Source: JBOGVZ01 sp050692985
GTDB lineage: Bacteria; Actinomycetota; UBA4738; CALAEC01
Assembly: GCA_050692985.1 (NCBI GenBank)
Contig: JBOGVZ010000062.1
Coordinates: forward strand, 1 to 57,272
DNA length: 57,272 nt
Reading direction: 5' to 3'
A program made the translations under genes and the position numbers. Under the pieces are notes generated by a model. That model was given only the letters and a program-made list of their open reading frames with translations. It did no database searches and had not been told where the DNA came from. Below are positions 48,098-57,272 of the stretch, piece after piece; position 1 is the stretch's first letter, and every line of letters begins with the position of its first letter.

Positions 48098-48515
48098 CAC
48101 CCTGGTCCCCGGGAGCGCGGAAGGGACGGCGATGGTGCTCGACGAGGCCCTGTCGTTCTGGGGCGGCGTCGATCCGGCCACGGGCCGGGTGATCGATCAG
48201 CGCCATCCCCAGGCGGGCGCGGAGCTGGCGGGAGCGATCCTGGTCATGCCGTCCGGCCGCGGCTCCAGCTCCTCCAGCAGCGTGCTGGCCGAGACGGTTC
48301 GGGCGGGAACGGCACCGGCCGGCGTGATCCTTCGAGACCCCGACCCGATCGTGGCCCTGGGGGCCATGGTGGCCGGGGAGCTGTACGGCGCGGCCCCGCC
48401 GGTGGTGGTGCTCGACGGCCCCGCCTACGACCGGATCGCCACCGGCGACCGGCTTCGGGTCGAGGCCGGGGACGGCCGCGAGCCGAAGGTCTCGCGTGCC
48501 CGGGGAGCGGAATGA
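48090..48515 (+). CDS. Aconitase X, swivel (small) subunit
   Basis: This 141-residue protein is of the DUF126 family, the swivelling domain that completes the AcnX active site. Visible are G-S-A-E-G-T-A-M-V-L-D-E-A-L-S-F-W-G-G-V near the start and P-S-G-R-G-S-S-S-S-S near residue 55, a serine-rich substrate loop typical of the family. It overlaps both the large-subunit gene and the downstream regulator gene (ATGA), so three proteins are translated from one transcript. Confidence 0.93.
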   Translation: MGSTLVPGSAEGTAMVLDEALSFWGGVDPATGRVIDQRHPQAGAELAGAILVMPSGRGSSSSSSVLAETVRAGTAPAGVILRDPDPIVALGAMVAGELYGAAPPVVVLDGPAYDRIATGDRLRVEAGDGREPKVSRARGAE

Positions 48516-49186
48516 TCGTCCGCGTGTTCCGCGGCGAGGTCCGGCCAGGCTGCCACGCCGAGTTCGAGCGGTTGCTTCGGGAGCGGGGCATCCCCGGGTT
48601 CCGGGCCCAGCCCGGGATGCTCCGGGTGCACGTGGCCACCCCCACCGTCCAGGCACCGGACGAGTTCCTGGTGGTCACGCTGTGGCGCGACCTGGAGTCC
48701 CTCCGCGGGTACACCGGGGAGCGCTGGTCGCAGGCCCGGGTGACCCCCGACGAGGCCCCGCTCCTCCGCCGGACCTTCGTTCACCATTACGAGACCCCGG
48801 TGGACCCCGGGGACCTTCTGGCTCCCGGTTCGGAGGTCATCGAGGCGGGGCCACTCCGGGTCGACCTGCTGCGGCGGATCGCCATCGTCGAAGGGCGCGA
48901 GGTGGAGCTGCCCCCGAAGGAGTTCGCGGTCCTAGCCGAGCTGGTCCGCCGCCCCGACCGGCCGGTGCCGGCCGCCGAGCTGGCCCGGCTGGCCTGGCCC
49001 GAGGGCGACGGGACCACGGGCGACGACGTTCGCCGGGCGATCTACCGGCTGCGGCGCCTCCTCGGTGACCACCACCGAACCCCGGCCCTCATCCGGAACC
49101 GCCGAGGGCACGGCTACGTGCTCTCCACCGGGGGGTCCGCTCGCCATGCCGCCCGATCCCCTCGGGATCCGGGGCAGCCCTCCTGA
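48512..49186 (+). CDS. Fusion of ABM-like domain and OmpR-type winged-helix DNA-binding domain
   Basis: This protein has 224 residues. Residues of about 1-92 look like an antibiotic-biosynthesis-monooxygenase (dimeric alpha/beta barrel) domain: M-I-V-R-V-F-R-G, G-F-R-A-Q-P-G-M, F-L-V-V-T-L-W-R-D, L-E-S-L-R-G-Y. Residues of about 110-205 are a Trans_reg_C winged helix: V-E-L-P-P-K-E-F-A-V-L-A-E-L, V-R-R-A-I-Y-R-L-R-R-L-L-G-D, R-N-R-R-G-H-G-Y-V-L. No phosphoreceiver is present. It is probably a one-component regulator whose ABM domain dimerises or binds a ligand, controlling the AcnX operon or the divergent transporter. It starts inside the acnX small-subunit stop (ATGA). Confidence 0.8.
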   Translation: MIVRVFRGEVRPGCHAEFERLLRERGIPGFRAQPGMLRVHVATPTVQAPDEFLVVTLWRDLESLRGYTGERWSQARVTPDEAPLLRRTFVHHYETPVDPGDLLAPGSEVIEAGPLRVDLLRRIAIVEGREVELPPKEFAVLAELVRRPDRPVPAAELARLAWPEGDGTTGDDVRRAIYRLRRLLGDHHRTPALIRNRRGHGYVLSTGGSARHAARSPRDPGQPS

Positions 49187-49267
49187 CGGGCCCGTGGACC
49201 TTGAGGCGACGTTCCGGCGACAACGACGGCATTCACCTGGGATGCCGGCTCGTGGTTCGATCGCCCC

Positions 49268-49798
49268 GTGAAGCTCCGGTGGCTGGCCGCGTCGGTGATG
49301 ATGCTGGCCCTGGTTGCCTGCTCGACCGAGGCCGGCCCCACGGCAGGCGTCGCCGCCAGCCCCACGGGGGATGCCGGACGGTGGCTCCGCGACCTTGAGG
49401 AGCCGTACCCGTTCACCACGCCCATTCCGCCCCTGGCCCCCACCCCGATCGACGGGACGTACGCCAGGGACTACCGGGAGGGCAGCGAGCCGCCCCCCTG
49501 CCTCAGGTGCGCCCCGTACCGGCTCGACCGGGGGGAGGCGGTGCTGGACCTCCACGGCGGCCGCTACCACCTGGACCAGCCCGGTTCGAGGTTCCGGGCC
49601 CGGGGGCACTACCTGGTCGAGGGGAACCGCTTCGTGCTGTTCAACGACGCGAACTGCCCGCACACCCGGGGGGTGTACCTGTGGACCCTCGACGAGGGCG
49701 GCCACCTGACGCTGTCGGTAGTGGACGACCCGTGCCCCTTCGACCTGCTGCGGGCCAGGTACCTGTCGGCTATGCCCTGGGCGGCCTCGACCGGCTGA
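49268..49798 (+). CDS. Hypothetical lipoprotein with conserved cysteines
   Basis: This 176-residue lipoprotein has lipobox A-L-V-A-C (Cys18) and a Pro/Ala-rich spacer. The body has paired cysteines (P-C-L-R-C, then N-C-P-H and D-P-C-P-F). The strand-rich second half ends D-P-C-x-F-D-L-L-R-A-R-Y-L-S-x-M-P-W, a pattern seen in small secreted actinobacterial proteins of unknown function with a lipocalin-like look. I cannot name a family. It is 81 nt after the regulator gene and ends in a palindrome shared with the converging flavoenzyme gene. Confidence 0.7.
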   Translation: MKLRWLAASVMMLALVACSTEAGPTAGVAASPTGDAGRWLRDLEEPYPFTTPIPPLAPTPIDGTYARDYREGSEPPPCLRCAPYRLDRGEAVLDLHGGRYHLDQPGSRFRARGHYLVEGNRFVLFNDANCPHTRGVYLWTLDEGGHLTLSVVDDPCPFDLLRARYLSAMPWAASTG

Positions 49799-49812
49799 GC
49801 CTCAGCCGGTCG
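49788..49812. terminator. Bidirectional palindrome covering both stop codons of converging genes
   Basis: CGACCGGCTGAG (49788-49799) and CTCAGCCGGTCG (49801-49812) are perfectly complementary, with one base between. The palindrome contains the stop codon of the lipoprotein gene (49796-49798) and that of the opposite flavoenzyme gene (49802-49804). It can form a hairpin in either transcript and is probably a two-way terminator. Confidence 0.65.
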
Positions 49813-50839
49813 TGGCCAGGCCGGCCAGCCGCCGGCCGATCAGGGGGGCGAACTTGAAGCCGTGCCCGCTGCACGGCGACCCGATCACGAACGGTCCCCG
49901 CCGCTCCACGATGAACTCCTCGTCGGCGGTGTTGGTGTACAGGCACGTCTCGGCCAGGTGCGGGGCGGGGTCGGCCGTGGGGTACCGCTCCCGAACCCAC
50001 TCCCGGATGCGGCCGACGGATCCCTGGCTGACCTCCCCCCGCTCGTCGGGGTCGGTGTCCGGGCCGGCGCGGTGCTCCCCCACCTTGAGCCCCTGCCCCG
50101 GGCTGCGCAGCGCGTACACGGCCGGGTCTCCCCAGTCCACCACCGAGGGGATCTCCTCCTCCTCCGGGAGGTGGAAGTACGCGACCGTCTCGCGGGTGAC
50201 CCGGGTGGGCAGGTCCACCCCGACCGGGGCCAGGAGCCCCCGAGCCCACCCTCCGGCCGTGACCACGGCCACCGGGGCCCGCAGGGACTCGCCGTCGAGG
50301 CGGATCGTCGCCATGCCGCCTTCCTCACCCAGGCCCTGGACCGTGACGCCCTGCCTGAGCTCGGCGCCGTTCGCCGAAGCGGAGCGGGCCAGCGCCCGCC
50401 AGGCCGGTGCCGCCGCCACGAACCCCGCGTCCGGCTGGAACAGCGCCCGGGCGCCGTGCGGCAGCGCCAGGGCCGGATAGCGCCCGGCCAGGGAGGCCGC
50501 ATCGAGCCACTCGAAGGTCGCGCCGTTCGCCTCCAGGGCCGAGGCGTGCTCGTCCAGGTCCTTGCCGGTGTCGAGCCCGCCGGTGACGCTCAGCAGGCTC
50601 TCCCCGGTCTCCCGCTCGAGCTCCCGCCACAGTGGCAGGGAGTCCATGGCCATGCGCACGTAGCGGGGATCCGGGTAGGAGAAGCGGAAGATCCGCGAGG
50701 CGCCGTGGCTGGACCCGCGGGGATGACCCACCTCGAACTGCTCCAGCGCCACCACCCGGCGCCCCGCCCGGGCCAGGGACCTGGCGGTGGCAGCCCCCAT
50801 CACCCCGGTGCCCACCACGATGACGTCGGCGTGGCGCAT
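49802..50839 (-). CDS. FAD-dependent amine oxidase (monomeric sarcosine oxidase / N-methyltryptophan oxidase type)
   Basis: This 345-residue flavoenzyme has an N-terminal dinucleotide fold G-T-G-V-M-G-A-A at 10-17. The family block G-S-S-H-G-A-S-R-I-F-R is near residue 42-52. Cys323 in S-P-C-S-G-H-G-F-K-F-A-P corresponds to the covalent flavin attachment of monomeric sarcosine oxidase. It probably oxidises a secondary or N-methyl amino acid, giving an aldehyde and peroxide. The ATG at 50839 is chosen because AGGAGG stands 9 nt upstream; the ATG at 50848 directly abuts that site. Its place among amino-acid genes fits amine catabolism. Confidence 0.88.
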   Translation of the reverse strand: MRHADVIVVGTGVMGAATARSLARAGRRVVALEQFEVGHPRGSSHGASRIFRFSYPDPRYVRMAMDSLPLWRELERETGESLLSVTGGLDTGKDLDEHASALEANGATFEWLDAASLAGRYPALALPHGARALFQPDAGFVAAAPAWRALARSASANGAELRQGVTVQGLGEEGGMATIRLDGESLRAPVAVVTAGGWARGLLAPVGVDLPTRVTRETVAYFHLPEEEEIPSVVDWGDPAVYALRSPGQGLKVGEHRAGPDTDPDERGEVSQGSVGRIREWVRERYPTADPAPHLAETCLYTNTADEEFIVERRGPFVIGSPCSGHGFKFAPLIGRRLAGLATTG

Positions 50840-50872
50840 GGGCGGCATCCTCCTCGGGTGAAGGGAGGCGGC

Positions 50873-51607
50873 TCAGCCGCCCAGGTAGGCTTCCTGCATC
50901 TCGGGGCTGTCCCGGAGCGAGTCGGCCCGGTCGTGGAGCACGATCTCGCCGGTCCGCAGGATGTAGCCCCGGTCGGCCACCGACAGGGCCATCTTGGCGT
51001 TCTGCTCGACGAGGAAGATCGTGGTGCCCTGCCTGTTGATCTCCGCGATCGTCTGGAAGACCTGCTCGACGAGGATGGGGGCCAGCCCCATCGAGGGCTC
51101 GTCCATCAGCAGGATCTTGGGGTCGGCCATCAGGGCCCGTCCGATGGCCAGCATCTGCTGTTCGCCCCCGGACAGCGTCCCCGCCCGCTGCATGAGTCGC
51201 TCCTTCAGGCGAGGGAACAGGTCCAGGACCCGGTCCATGTCCTCGGTGATCTTCTCCTTGTCCTTCCGGAGGTTCGCCCCGATCTCCAGGTTCTCCCGGA
51301 CGGTCATCCGGGCGAACAGCCGGCGGTTCTCGGGGACCATGGTCAGTCGTTTGCTGACCACCTTGGGGGTGGGAAGCCCGTCGACCCGCTCCCCCAGGAG
51401 CCGGATCTCTCCCTTGGTCGGCTTGACCATCCCCAGGATCGTGCGCAGCGTGGTCGTCTTGCCCGCGGCGTTGGGGCCCAGCAGGCTGACGACCTCGCCC
51501 TCCCGGACCTCCAGGCTGATGCCCTGGAGCACCAGCACGGCCCCGTAGCTGGCGTGGACGTCCTTGAGCTCCAGGACCTTCGTGCCGCCCTCCGGTGCCT
51601 CCGTCAT
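50873..51607 (-). CDS. livF: Branched-chain amino-acid ABC transporter ATP-binding protein LivF
   Basis: This 244-residue ABC ATPase has Walker A G-P-N-A-A-G-K-T-T, Q-loop with V-P-E-N-R, signature L-S-G-G-E-Q-Q-M-L-A-I-G-R-A-L, Walker B I-L-L-M-D-E-P-S-M-G-L-A-P and switch V-E-Q-N. The E-G-E-V-V-S-L-L-G-P-N start and S-M-G-L-A-P are LivF marks. It pairs with LivG. Last gene of the Liv operon, with its start overlapping the livG stop. Confidence 0.95.
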   Translation of the reverse strand: MTEAPEGGTKVLELKDVHASYGAVLVLQGISLEVREGEVVSLLGPNAAGKTTTLRTILGMVKPTKGEIRLLGERVDGLPTPKVVSKRLTMVPENRRLFARMTVRENLEIGANLRKDKEKITEDMDRVLDLFPRLKERLMQRAGTLSGGEQQMLAIGRALMADPKILLMDEPSMGLAPILVEQVFQTIAEINRQGTTIFLVEQNAKMALSVADRGYILRTGEIVLHDRADSLRDSPEMQEAYLGG

Positions 51608-52382
51608 GCGATGTCCTCGTGCTCCTTGCCCAGGTACGCCTCGATGACGCGCTCGTTCCTGGAGACCTCATCGTACGTGCCCTCGGCGATCTTGCGGCCG
51701 AAGTCCAGGGCCACCACCCGATCGGACACGCCCTTCACCACCGGCATGTCGTGCTCGATCAGGACGATCGTGTACCCCCGCTCGTTCCGCAGGCGGCCCA
51801 CCAGCTCGATGATCTCCTCCTTCTCCCGGAAGTTCATGCCGGCGGTGGGCTCGTCGAGCAGCAGCAGCTTCGGGTCGGTGGCCATGGCCCGGGCGACCTC
51901 CAGCCGGCGCCGGTCCGCGTAGGCCAGGCCGGAGGCCAGATCGTCACCCCGGCGCCTCATCCTGTGGCCGAAGAACGACAGCATCTCCCGGGCCCGCTCT
52001 TCCGTCTCCCGCTCCTCTCTGATCGTGCCGGGGAGCTGGAAGATCGTGCCGGCCACACCGGACGTGGTCCTGGAGTGGCGCCCCACCATGACGTTCTCCA
52101 GGACCGTCATGGCCGGGAACAGCCGGACGGTCTGGAATGTGCGGGCGATGCCCAGCCGGGTGATCTGGTTGGGCTTGAGGCCGGCGATGTTTTGGCCATC
52201 GAACAGGATCGCTCCCCGCTCGTGCTCGTAGAACCCGGTGACGATGTTGAACAGCGTGGTCTTCCCGGCCCCGTTCGGCCCGATCACGCTGACGATCTCG
52301 CCCTCGTCGGCGTGGAAGTCCACGTCGTCCACGGCGGCCAGCCCGCCGAAGCTCTTGGACACGCCCTCGAGCTCGAGTAGGC

Positions 52383-52386
<4 letters not shown>
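51604..52386 (-). CDS. livG: Branched-chain amino-acid ABC transporter ATP-binding protein LivG
   Basis: This 260-residue ABC ATPase has Walker A G-P-N-G-A-G-K-T-T-L-F-N, A-R-T-F-Q-T-V-R-L-F-P, signature L-A-Y-A-D-R-R-R-L-E-V-A-R-A (the Liv form of the LSGGQ loop), Walker B L-L-L-D-E-P-T-A-G-M-N and switch I-E-H-D-M. These features are characteristic of LivG. It overlaps livM upstream (ATGA) and livF downstream. Confidence 0.95.
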
Positions 52387-54512
<2,126 letters not shown>

Positions 54513-55604
54513 CTAGGCCCTGGCTTCCTCGCTGGAGCCCAGGATGCCTCCCGGGCGGAAGATCAGGACCAGGACCAGGACGCCGAAGGCCACCACCGGC
54601 TGGAGCTGGCTGGGAGACGGAACGTTGGCCCCGGAAAGGAACAGGATGGGCCCCACGTTCTCCAGGACACCGAGCATGATGCCGCCCAGGCCGGCCCCCA
54701 GGACGTTCCCGATCCCCCCCAGCACCGCGGCGGTGAAGGCCTTGATGCCGGGGAAGAACCCCATGAAGTAGTTGACCTGGTTGAACACGAACACGTACAG
54801 GATGCCCGCCGCGCCCGCCAGGAACCCCCCGATGGCGAACGTGGTGACGATGATCCGATCCACGTTGATGCCCATCAGGGCGGCGATCTCCTTGTCCTCA
54901 CCGACCGCGCGCATCGACCGGCCGGTCCTGGTCCGCTGGACGAACAGGTACAGGCCGATCATCAGGGCAACCGCGCACACGATCACCACGACGTCCTTCC
55001 GCCCGATGCCCAGCCCGAAGATGCTCACCTGGCCCTGGAGGATGTCGATGCGAGGGTAGGCGGTGGAGCTGGCCCCGAAGAACCCGCGGAACGCGTTCTG
55101 GAGGAACAGGGAGGCCCCGATCGCGGTGATCAGCGGGATGAGCCGGGGGGCTCCCCGAAGCGGCCGGTAGGCGATGCGTTCCAGGAGGATGGCCACCGAC
55201 ATCGAGACGGTCATCGAGCAGGTGAACAGGATCAGGATGGCCACGATGGGGTTCGCGTTCAGGAACCCCGTCTCGTGCAGGGCCTGGGCCACGAACAGGG
55301 TGCTGAAGGCGCCGGCCATGAACACCTCGCCATGGGCGAAGTTGATCATGAACAGCACGCCGTAGACGAGCGTGTACCCCACGGCGATGATCGCGTAGAC
55401 GCTTCCGCGGGTGATGCCCTGGACGAGCAACCGCACCCAGGCTTCGCCGGCGATCCGGCCCTCGCCCAGGGTGGCCCACGTGCCCAGGACGGCGCCGACC
55501 ACGATGGCCATGCCGAGCACCACCAGGACGATCCTGCGGACCGGGAGGCGCTCGAGGACCAGCCGCCGCCTGGGAGCTACCGTCGTGGCTTCCGCCTGTG
55601 CCAT
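54513..55604 (-). CDS. livH: Branched-chain amino-acid ABC transporter permease LivH
   Basis: This 363-residue permease has a cytoplasmic N-terminal tail, one helix, then the LivH core: Q-G-I-T-R-G-S-V-Y-A-I-I-A-V-G-Y-T-L-V-Y-G, I-N-F-A-H-G-E-V-F-M-A-G-A, R-T-G-R-S-M-R-A-V-G-E-D-K-E-I-A-A-L-M-G-I, A-V-L-G-G-I-G-N. The N-terminal 50 residues are longer than in E. coli. It forms the translocation pore with LivM. It is separated from livK by a strong hairpin. Confidence 0.95.
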   Translation of the reverse strand: MAQAEATTVAPRRRLVLERLPVRRIVLVVLGMAIVVGAVLGTWATLGEGRIAGEAWVRLLVQGITRGSVYAIIAVGYTLVYGVLFMINFAHGEVFMAGAFSTLFVAQALHETGFLNANPIVAILILFTCSMTVSMSVAILLERIAYRPLRGAPRLIPLITAIGASLFLQNAFRGFFGASSTAYPRIDILQGQVSIFGLGIGRKDVVVIVCAVALMIGLYLFVQRTRTGRSMRAVGEDKEIAALMGINVDRIIVTTFAIGGFLAGAAGILYVFVFNQVNYFMGFFPGIKAFTAAVLGGIGNVLGAGLGGIMLGVLENVGPILFLSGANVPSPSQLQPVVAFGVLVLVLIFRPGGILGSSEEARA

Positions 55605-55624
55605 CCGTCCCCAGAGTCTAGGGG

Positions 55625-55666
55625 ACGAGTCGGGTGGGCCGGAGGTCCCGGCCCACCCGAGCTCGT
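55625..55666 (-). terminator. Hairpin between livK and livH
   Basis: CGGGTGGGCCG (55631-55641) pairs perfectly with CGGCCCACCCG (55649-55659), and ACGAG (55625-55629) with CTCGT (55662-55666) extends the stem past a small bulge, giving about 16 bp. It lies 26 nt downstream of the livK stop codon. No U-tract follows in the transcribed direction. Confidence 0.6.
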
Positions 55667-55691
55667 TCCTCCTTCCCTACGATCGTCGCCC

Positions 55692-56984
55692 CTAGCTGGT
55701 CTCCTCCAGCGTGAGCTCAGCCTCGAAGATCGAGACGAACTCCCCGCCCTGGATCTCGTTGACCGCCATCGTGGCGGTGGGCTGGCAGTCGCCGTTGTCG
55801 TCACAGGTGAGCTCACCCGTGATGCCGGGGAAGCCCTCGATGGCGAACAGGGCGTCCTTGAGCTGTGTCTTCGGGATGAGCAGGCCGCCGTCGTCCGTCT
55901 CGACCGCGACTCCTTCCAACGCCTGGGCCAGCATGCCGAGCGCGTCGTACGAGTGCGCGTGGAAGGCCGCCGTCGGCTCCTCGCCGAACTGGTCCTCGTA
56001 GGCCGGCAGGAACTCGTCCTCGTAGAACGCACCCGCGAACTCCAGGCTCGGACCGGACATGAACACGCCCTCGGCGTTGTCCGCGCCGGCCGAGTCGATG
56101 AAGTCGGGGGTCAGCAGTCCGTCGGCCCCGGCCAGGTCGACATCGGCGTAGTCGGGGTTCTCCCGAGCCTGCGCGGTGATCAGCCCGCCCTCCGGCAGGA
56201 AGATCGGGAAGAACAGGAACTCGGGGTTCCCGGCCGCGATGTCGGTCAGCACACCGCTGAAGTCGGTGTCACCGACCTGGATGGCCTCCTGCGCCGTGCA
56301 CTCACCACCGTACTGGCTGGTGAACACATCGCAGAACACCTGCTGGAGTCCGTCCGCGTACGGGCTGCCGTCGTGGATCGTTGCCGCCGTGCTGACGTTC
56401 AGCTCCTCACCCGCGAACTGCGCCACGGCCGCGCCCTGGATCTTGTCGTTGTGGGCGGTCCGGGCGTAGAACGGCTGGTGGGTCGCCGGGTCCGTCAGCG
56501 CCGGGCTGGTGTTCGACGGCGAGAACAGGACCAGCCCCTGGTCCGACAGGATCGTGTCGGCGGTGCCCAGGGCCGAGCTGGAGCAGCTGGTCCCGATCAC
56601 GGCCGCGATCGTCGGGTCGGAGGCCAGCTTCTGGCCGGCCGCGGTGCCACCCTCGGCGCTACAGCCACCGTCCTCATGCTGGAACTCGACATCGTGCCCG
56701 GCGATCTGGCCGAACGTGCCGTCGAAGGTCCCGTCGAGGTGGTCGGCGCCGAGCTCCACGCCGTGCTGGCTGTCGAGGCCGAGGCTGGCGGTCTCTCCGG
56801 AGATCGTCAGGATCGTGCCGATCCGGATCGGCTCACCGGGTCCGACCTCGATGCACTCGAGCTCGGTGTCGGGGCAGGCGACACCGTCTCCGTCACCGTC
56901 GCCGGGCTCACCGGCACAGCCGGCGGCGACCAGCGCCACGGCGGAGAGGGCCACGAGCCCCCTGGAAATGCTAAATCGCGTCAT
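55692..56984 (-). CDS. livK: Branched-chain amino-acid ABC transporter substrate-binding protein (LivK type), lipoprotein
   Basis: This 430-residue lipoprotein (V-A-A-G-C, Cys23) has an acidic Gly/Asp linker and the periplasmic-binding type I fold (Peripla_BP_6): I-R-I-G-T-I-L-T-I-S-G, V-I-G-T-S-C-S-S-S, V-L-F-S-P-S-N-T-S-P-A-L, and the late Y-D-A-L-G-M-L-A-Q-A. It is the receptor for the Liv system; the exact ligand is unknown. The ATG at 56984 has AGGAGGGAG five nt upstream and gives a compact signal peptide. I see no confident promoter in the 215 nt upstream. Confidence 0.93.
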   Translation of the reverse strand: MTRFSISRGLVALSAVALVAAGCAGEPGDGDGDGVACPDTELECIEVGPGEPIRIGTILTISGETASLGLDSQHGVELGADHLDGTFDGTFGQIAGHDVEFQHEDGGCSAEGGTAAGQKLASDPTIAAVIGTSCSSSALGTADTILSDQGLVLFSPSNTSPALTDPATHQPFYARTAHNDKIQGAAVAQFAGEELNVSTAATIHDGSPYADGLQQVFCDVFTSQYGGECTAQEAIQVGDTDFSGVLTDIAAGNPEFLFFPIFLPEGGLITAQARENPDYADVDLAGADGLLTPDFIDSAGADNAEGVFMSGPSLEFAGAFYEDEFLPAYEDQFGEEPTAAFHAHSYDALGMLAQALEGVAVETDDGGLLIPKTQLKDALFAIEGFPGITGELTCDDNGDCQPTATMAVNEIQGGEFVSIFEAELTLEETS

Positions 56985-57199
56985 CCCCACTCCCTCCTGT
57001 GGATGGACGTGCGAACGTGCGGACAAGGTTCTCTTCGCTCAGACCCCATCCTCCTTTCCTCTCTACCCGTGTGGCCCCGTCACACCAAGAAGCCTGGCAT
57101 CAGATACCACAAACAGGGGTGGGATTTCCAGGGGACGGACGGCCTCCGGTAGCGTCGGCTGGAAGGCAGCACCGAGAGAACCCAGCTTCCGAGGAACAG

Positions 57200-57272
57200 A
57201 TGAAGAAGGCACGTAGGCTCACTCCCGAACAGCCGCAAAGCGTCGAGAGGAGCCTACGTGCGCAGGATCACT
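57200..57272 (+). CDS. Possible start of an unidentified gene (cut by window end)
   Basis: An ATG at 57200 with GAGGAAC just upstream opens a frame that stays open to the window edge (24 codons). It begins M-K-K-A-R-R-L-T-P-E-Q and is basic and helix-like. Too little is visible to assign a family. The same bases include a 12-bp inverted repeat, so a non-coding reading is also possible. Confidence 0.35.
   Translation, partial: MKKARRLTPEQPQSVERSLRAQDH
57209..57261. repeat. 12-bp perfect inverted repeat with 29-nt loop
   Basis: GCACGTAGGCTC (57209-57220) and GAGCCTACGTGC (57250-57261) are exact reverse complements. They lie inside the putative frame at the window end and about 225 nt upstream of livK on the other strand. 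A regulatory site or chance are both possible. Confidence 0.5.

Noticed and set aside
57000..57199. Promoter search upstream of livK
   Set aside because: TTGGTG-17-TAGAGA and a lone TATCTG are visible on the minus strand, but neither matches well enough to report.

Overview
The window is GC-rich and gene-dense. It reads as the chromosome of an uncultured, probably deep-branching member of the Actinomycetota. Supporting signs are the four-domain S1 protein next to coaE and uvrB, the uvrC-rapZ-gap-pgk-tpiA order, frequent GTG starts, and many genes whose start codon lies 6-8 nt after a TAnnnT box (leaderless transcription). A bifunctional enzyme that looks like the IPCT/DIPPS of di-myo-inositol-phosphate synthesis hints at a heat- or salt-adapted lineage. 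The taxonomic call is inference.

Layout. 1-233: the end of an IS481-type element beside tRNA-Leu(GAG). 257-10475: a frameshifted lysozyme-like lipoprotein, two stand-alone family-5 binding proteins, secG, and a complete peptide/nickel-type ABC operon (dppC-SBP-dppB-dppD-dppF), all on the minus strand. 10538-17667: phosphoglycerate mutase, tpiA, pgk, gap, rapZ and uvrC. 17699-28470: a propeller/cupredoxin lipoprotein, uvrA, the inositol-phosphate enzyme, an amidohydrolase, a secreted LVIVD-type protein and uvrB. 28483-36450: small genes, coaE, rpsA, a frameshifted membrane glycosyltransferase and polA. 36449-42723: a DtxR-family regulator, an FTR1 iron permease behind a palindromic operator, and glutamate synthase large subunit behind a structured leader. 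42743-43644: a hotdog thioesterase, then a convergent gap holding a strong promoter and a folded, apparently non-coding RNA. 43645-50839: a polar amino-acid ABC transporter with a cupredoxin, divergent from an aconitase-X operon that ends in an unusual ABM-winged-helix regulator, then a lipoprotein and a sarcosine-oxidase-like flavoenzyme. 50873-56984: a complete branched-chain amino-acid (Liv) ABC operon. 57200-57272: the possible start of one more gene.

How it fits together. Three ABC uptake systems for peptides and amino acids, extra binding proteins, the AcnX dehydratase and the amine oxidase point to a heterotroph that lives on peptides and modified amino acids. All three transport operons place a stable hairpin between the binding-protein gene and the next permease gene, a common way of making more binding protein than membrane subunits. 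All three UvrABC excinuclease genes lie within 13 kb. The glycolytic cluster has lost the usual yvcK-whiA pair after rapZ, and its secG is now at the end of the peptide-transport operon.

The most promising undescribed item is the RNA candidate at 43385-43617. Next are the ABM-winged-helix regulator in the AcnX operon and the structured gltB leader.
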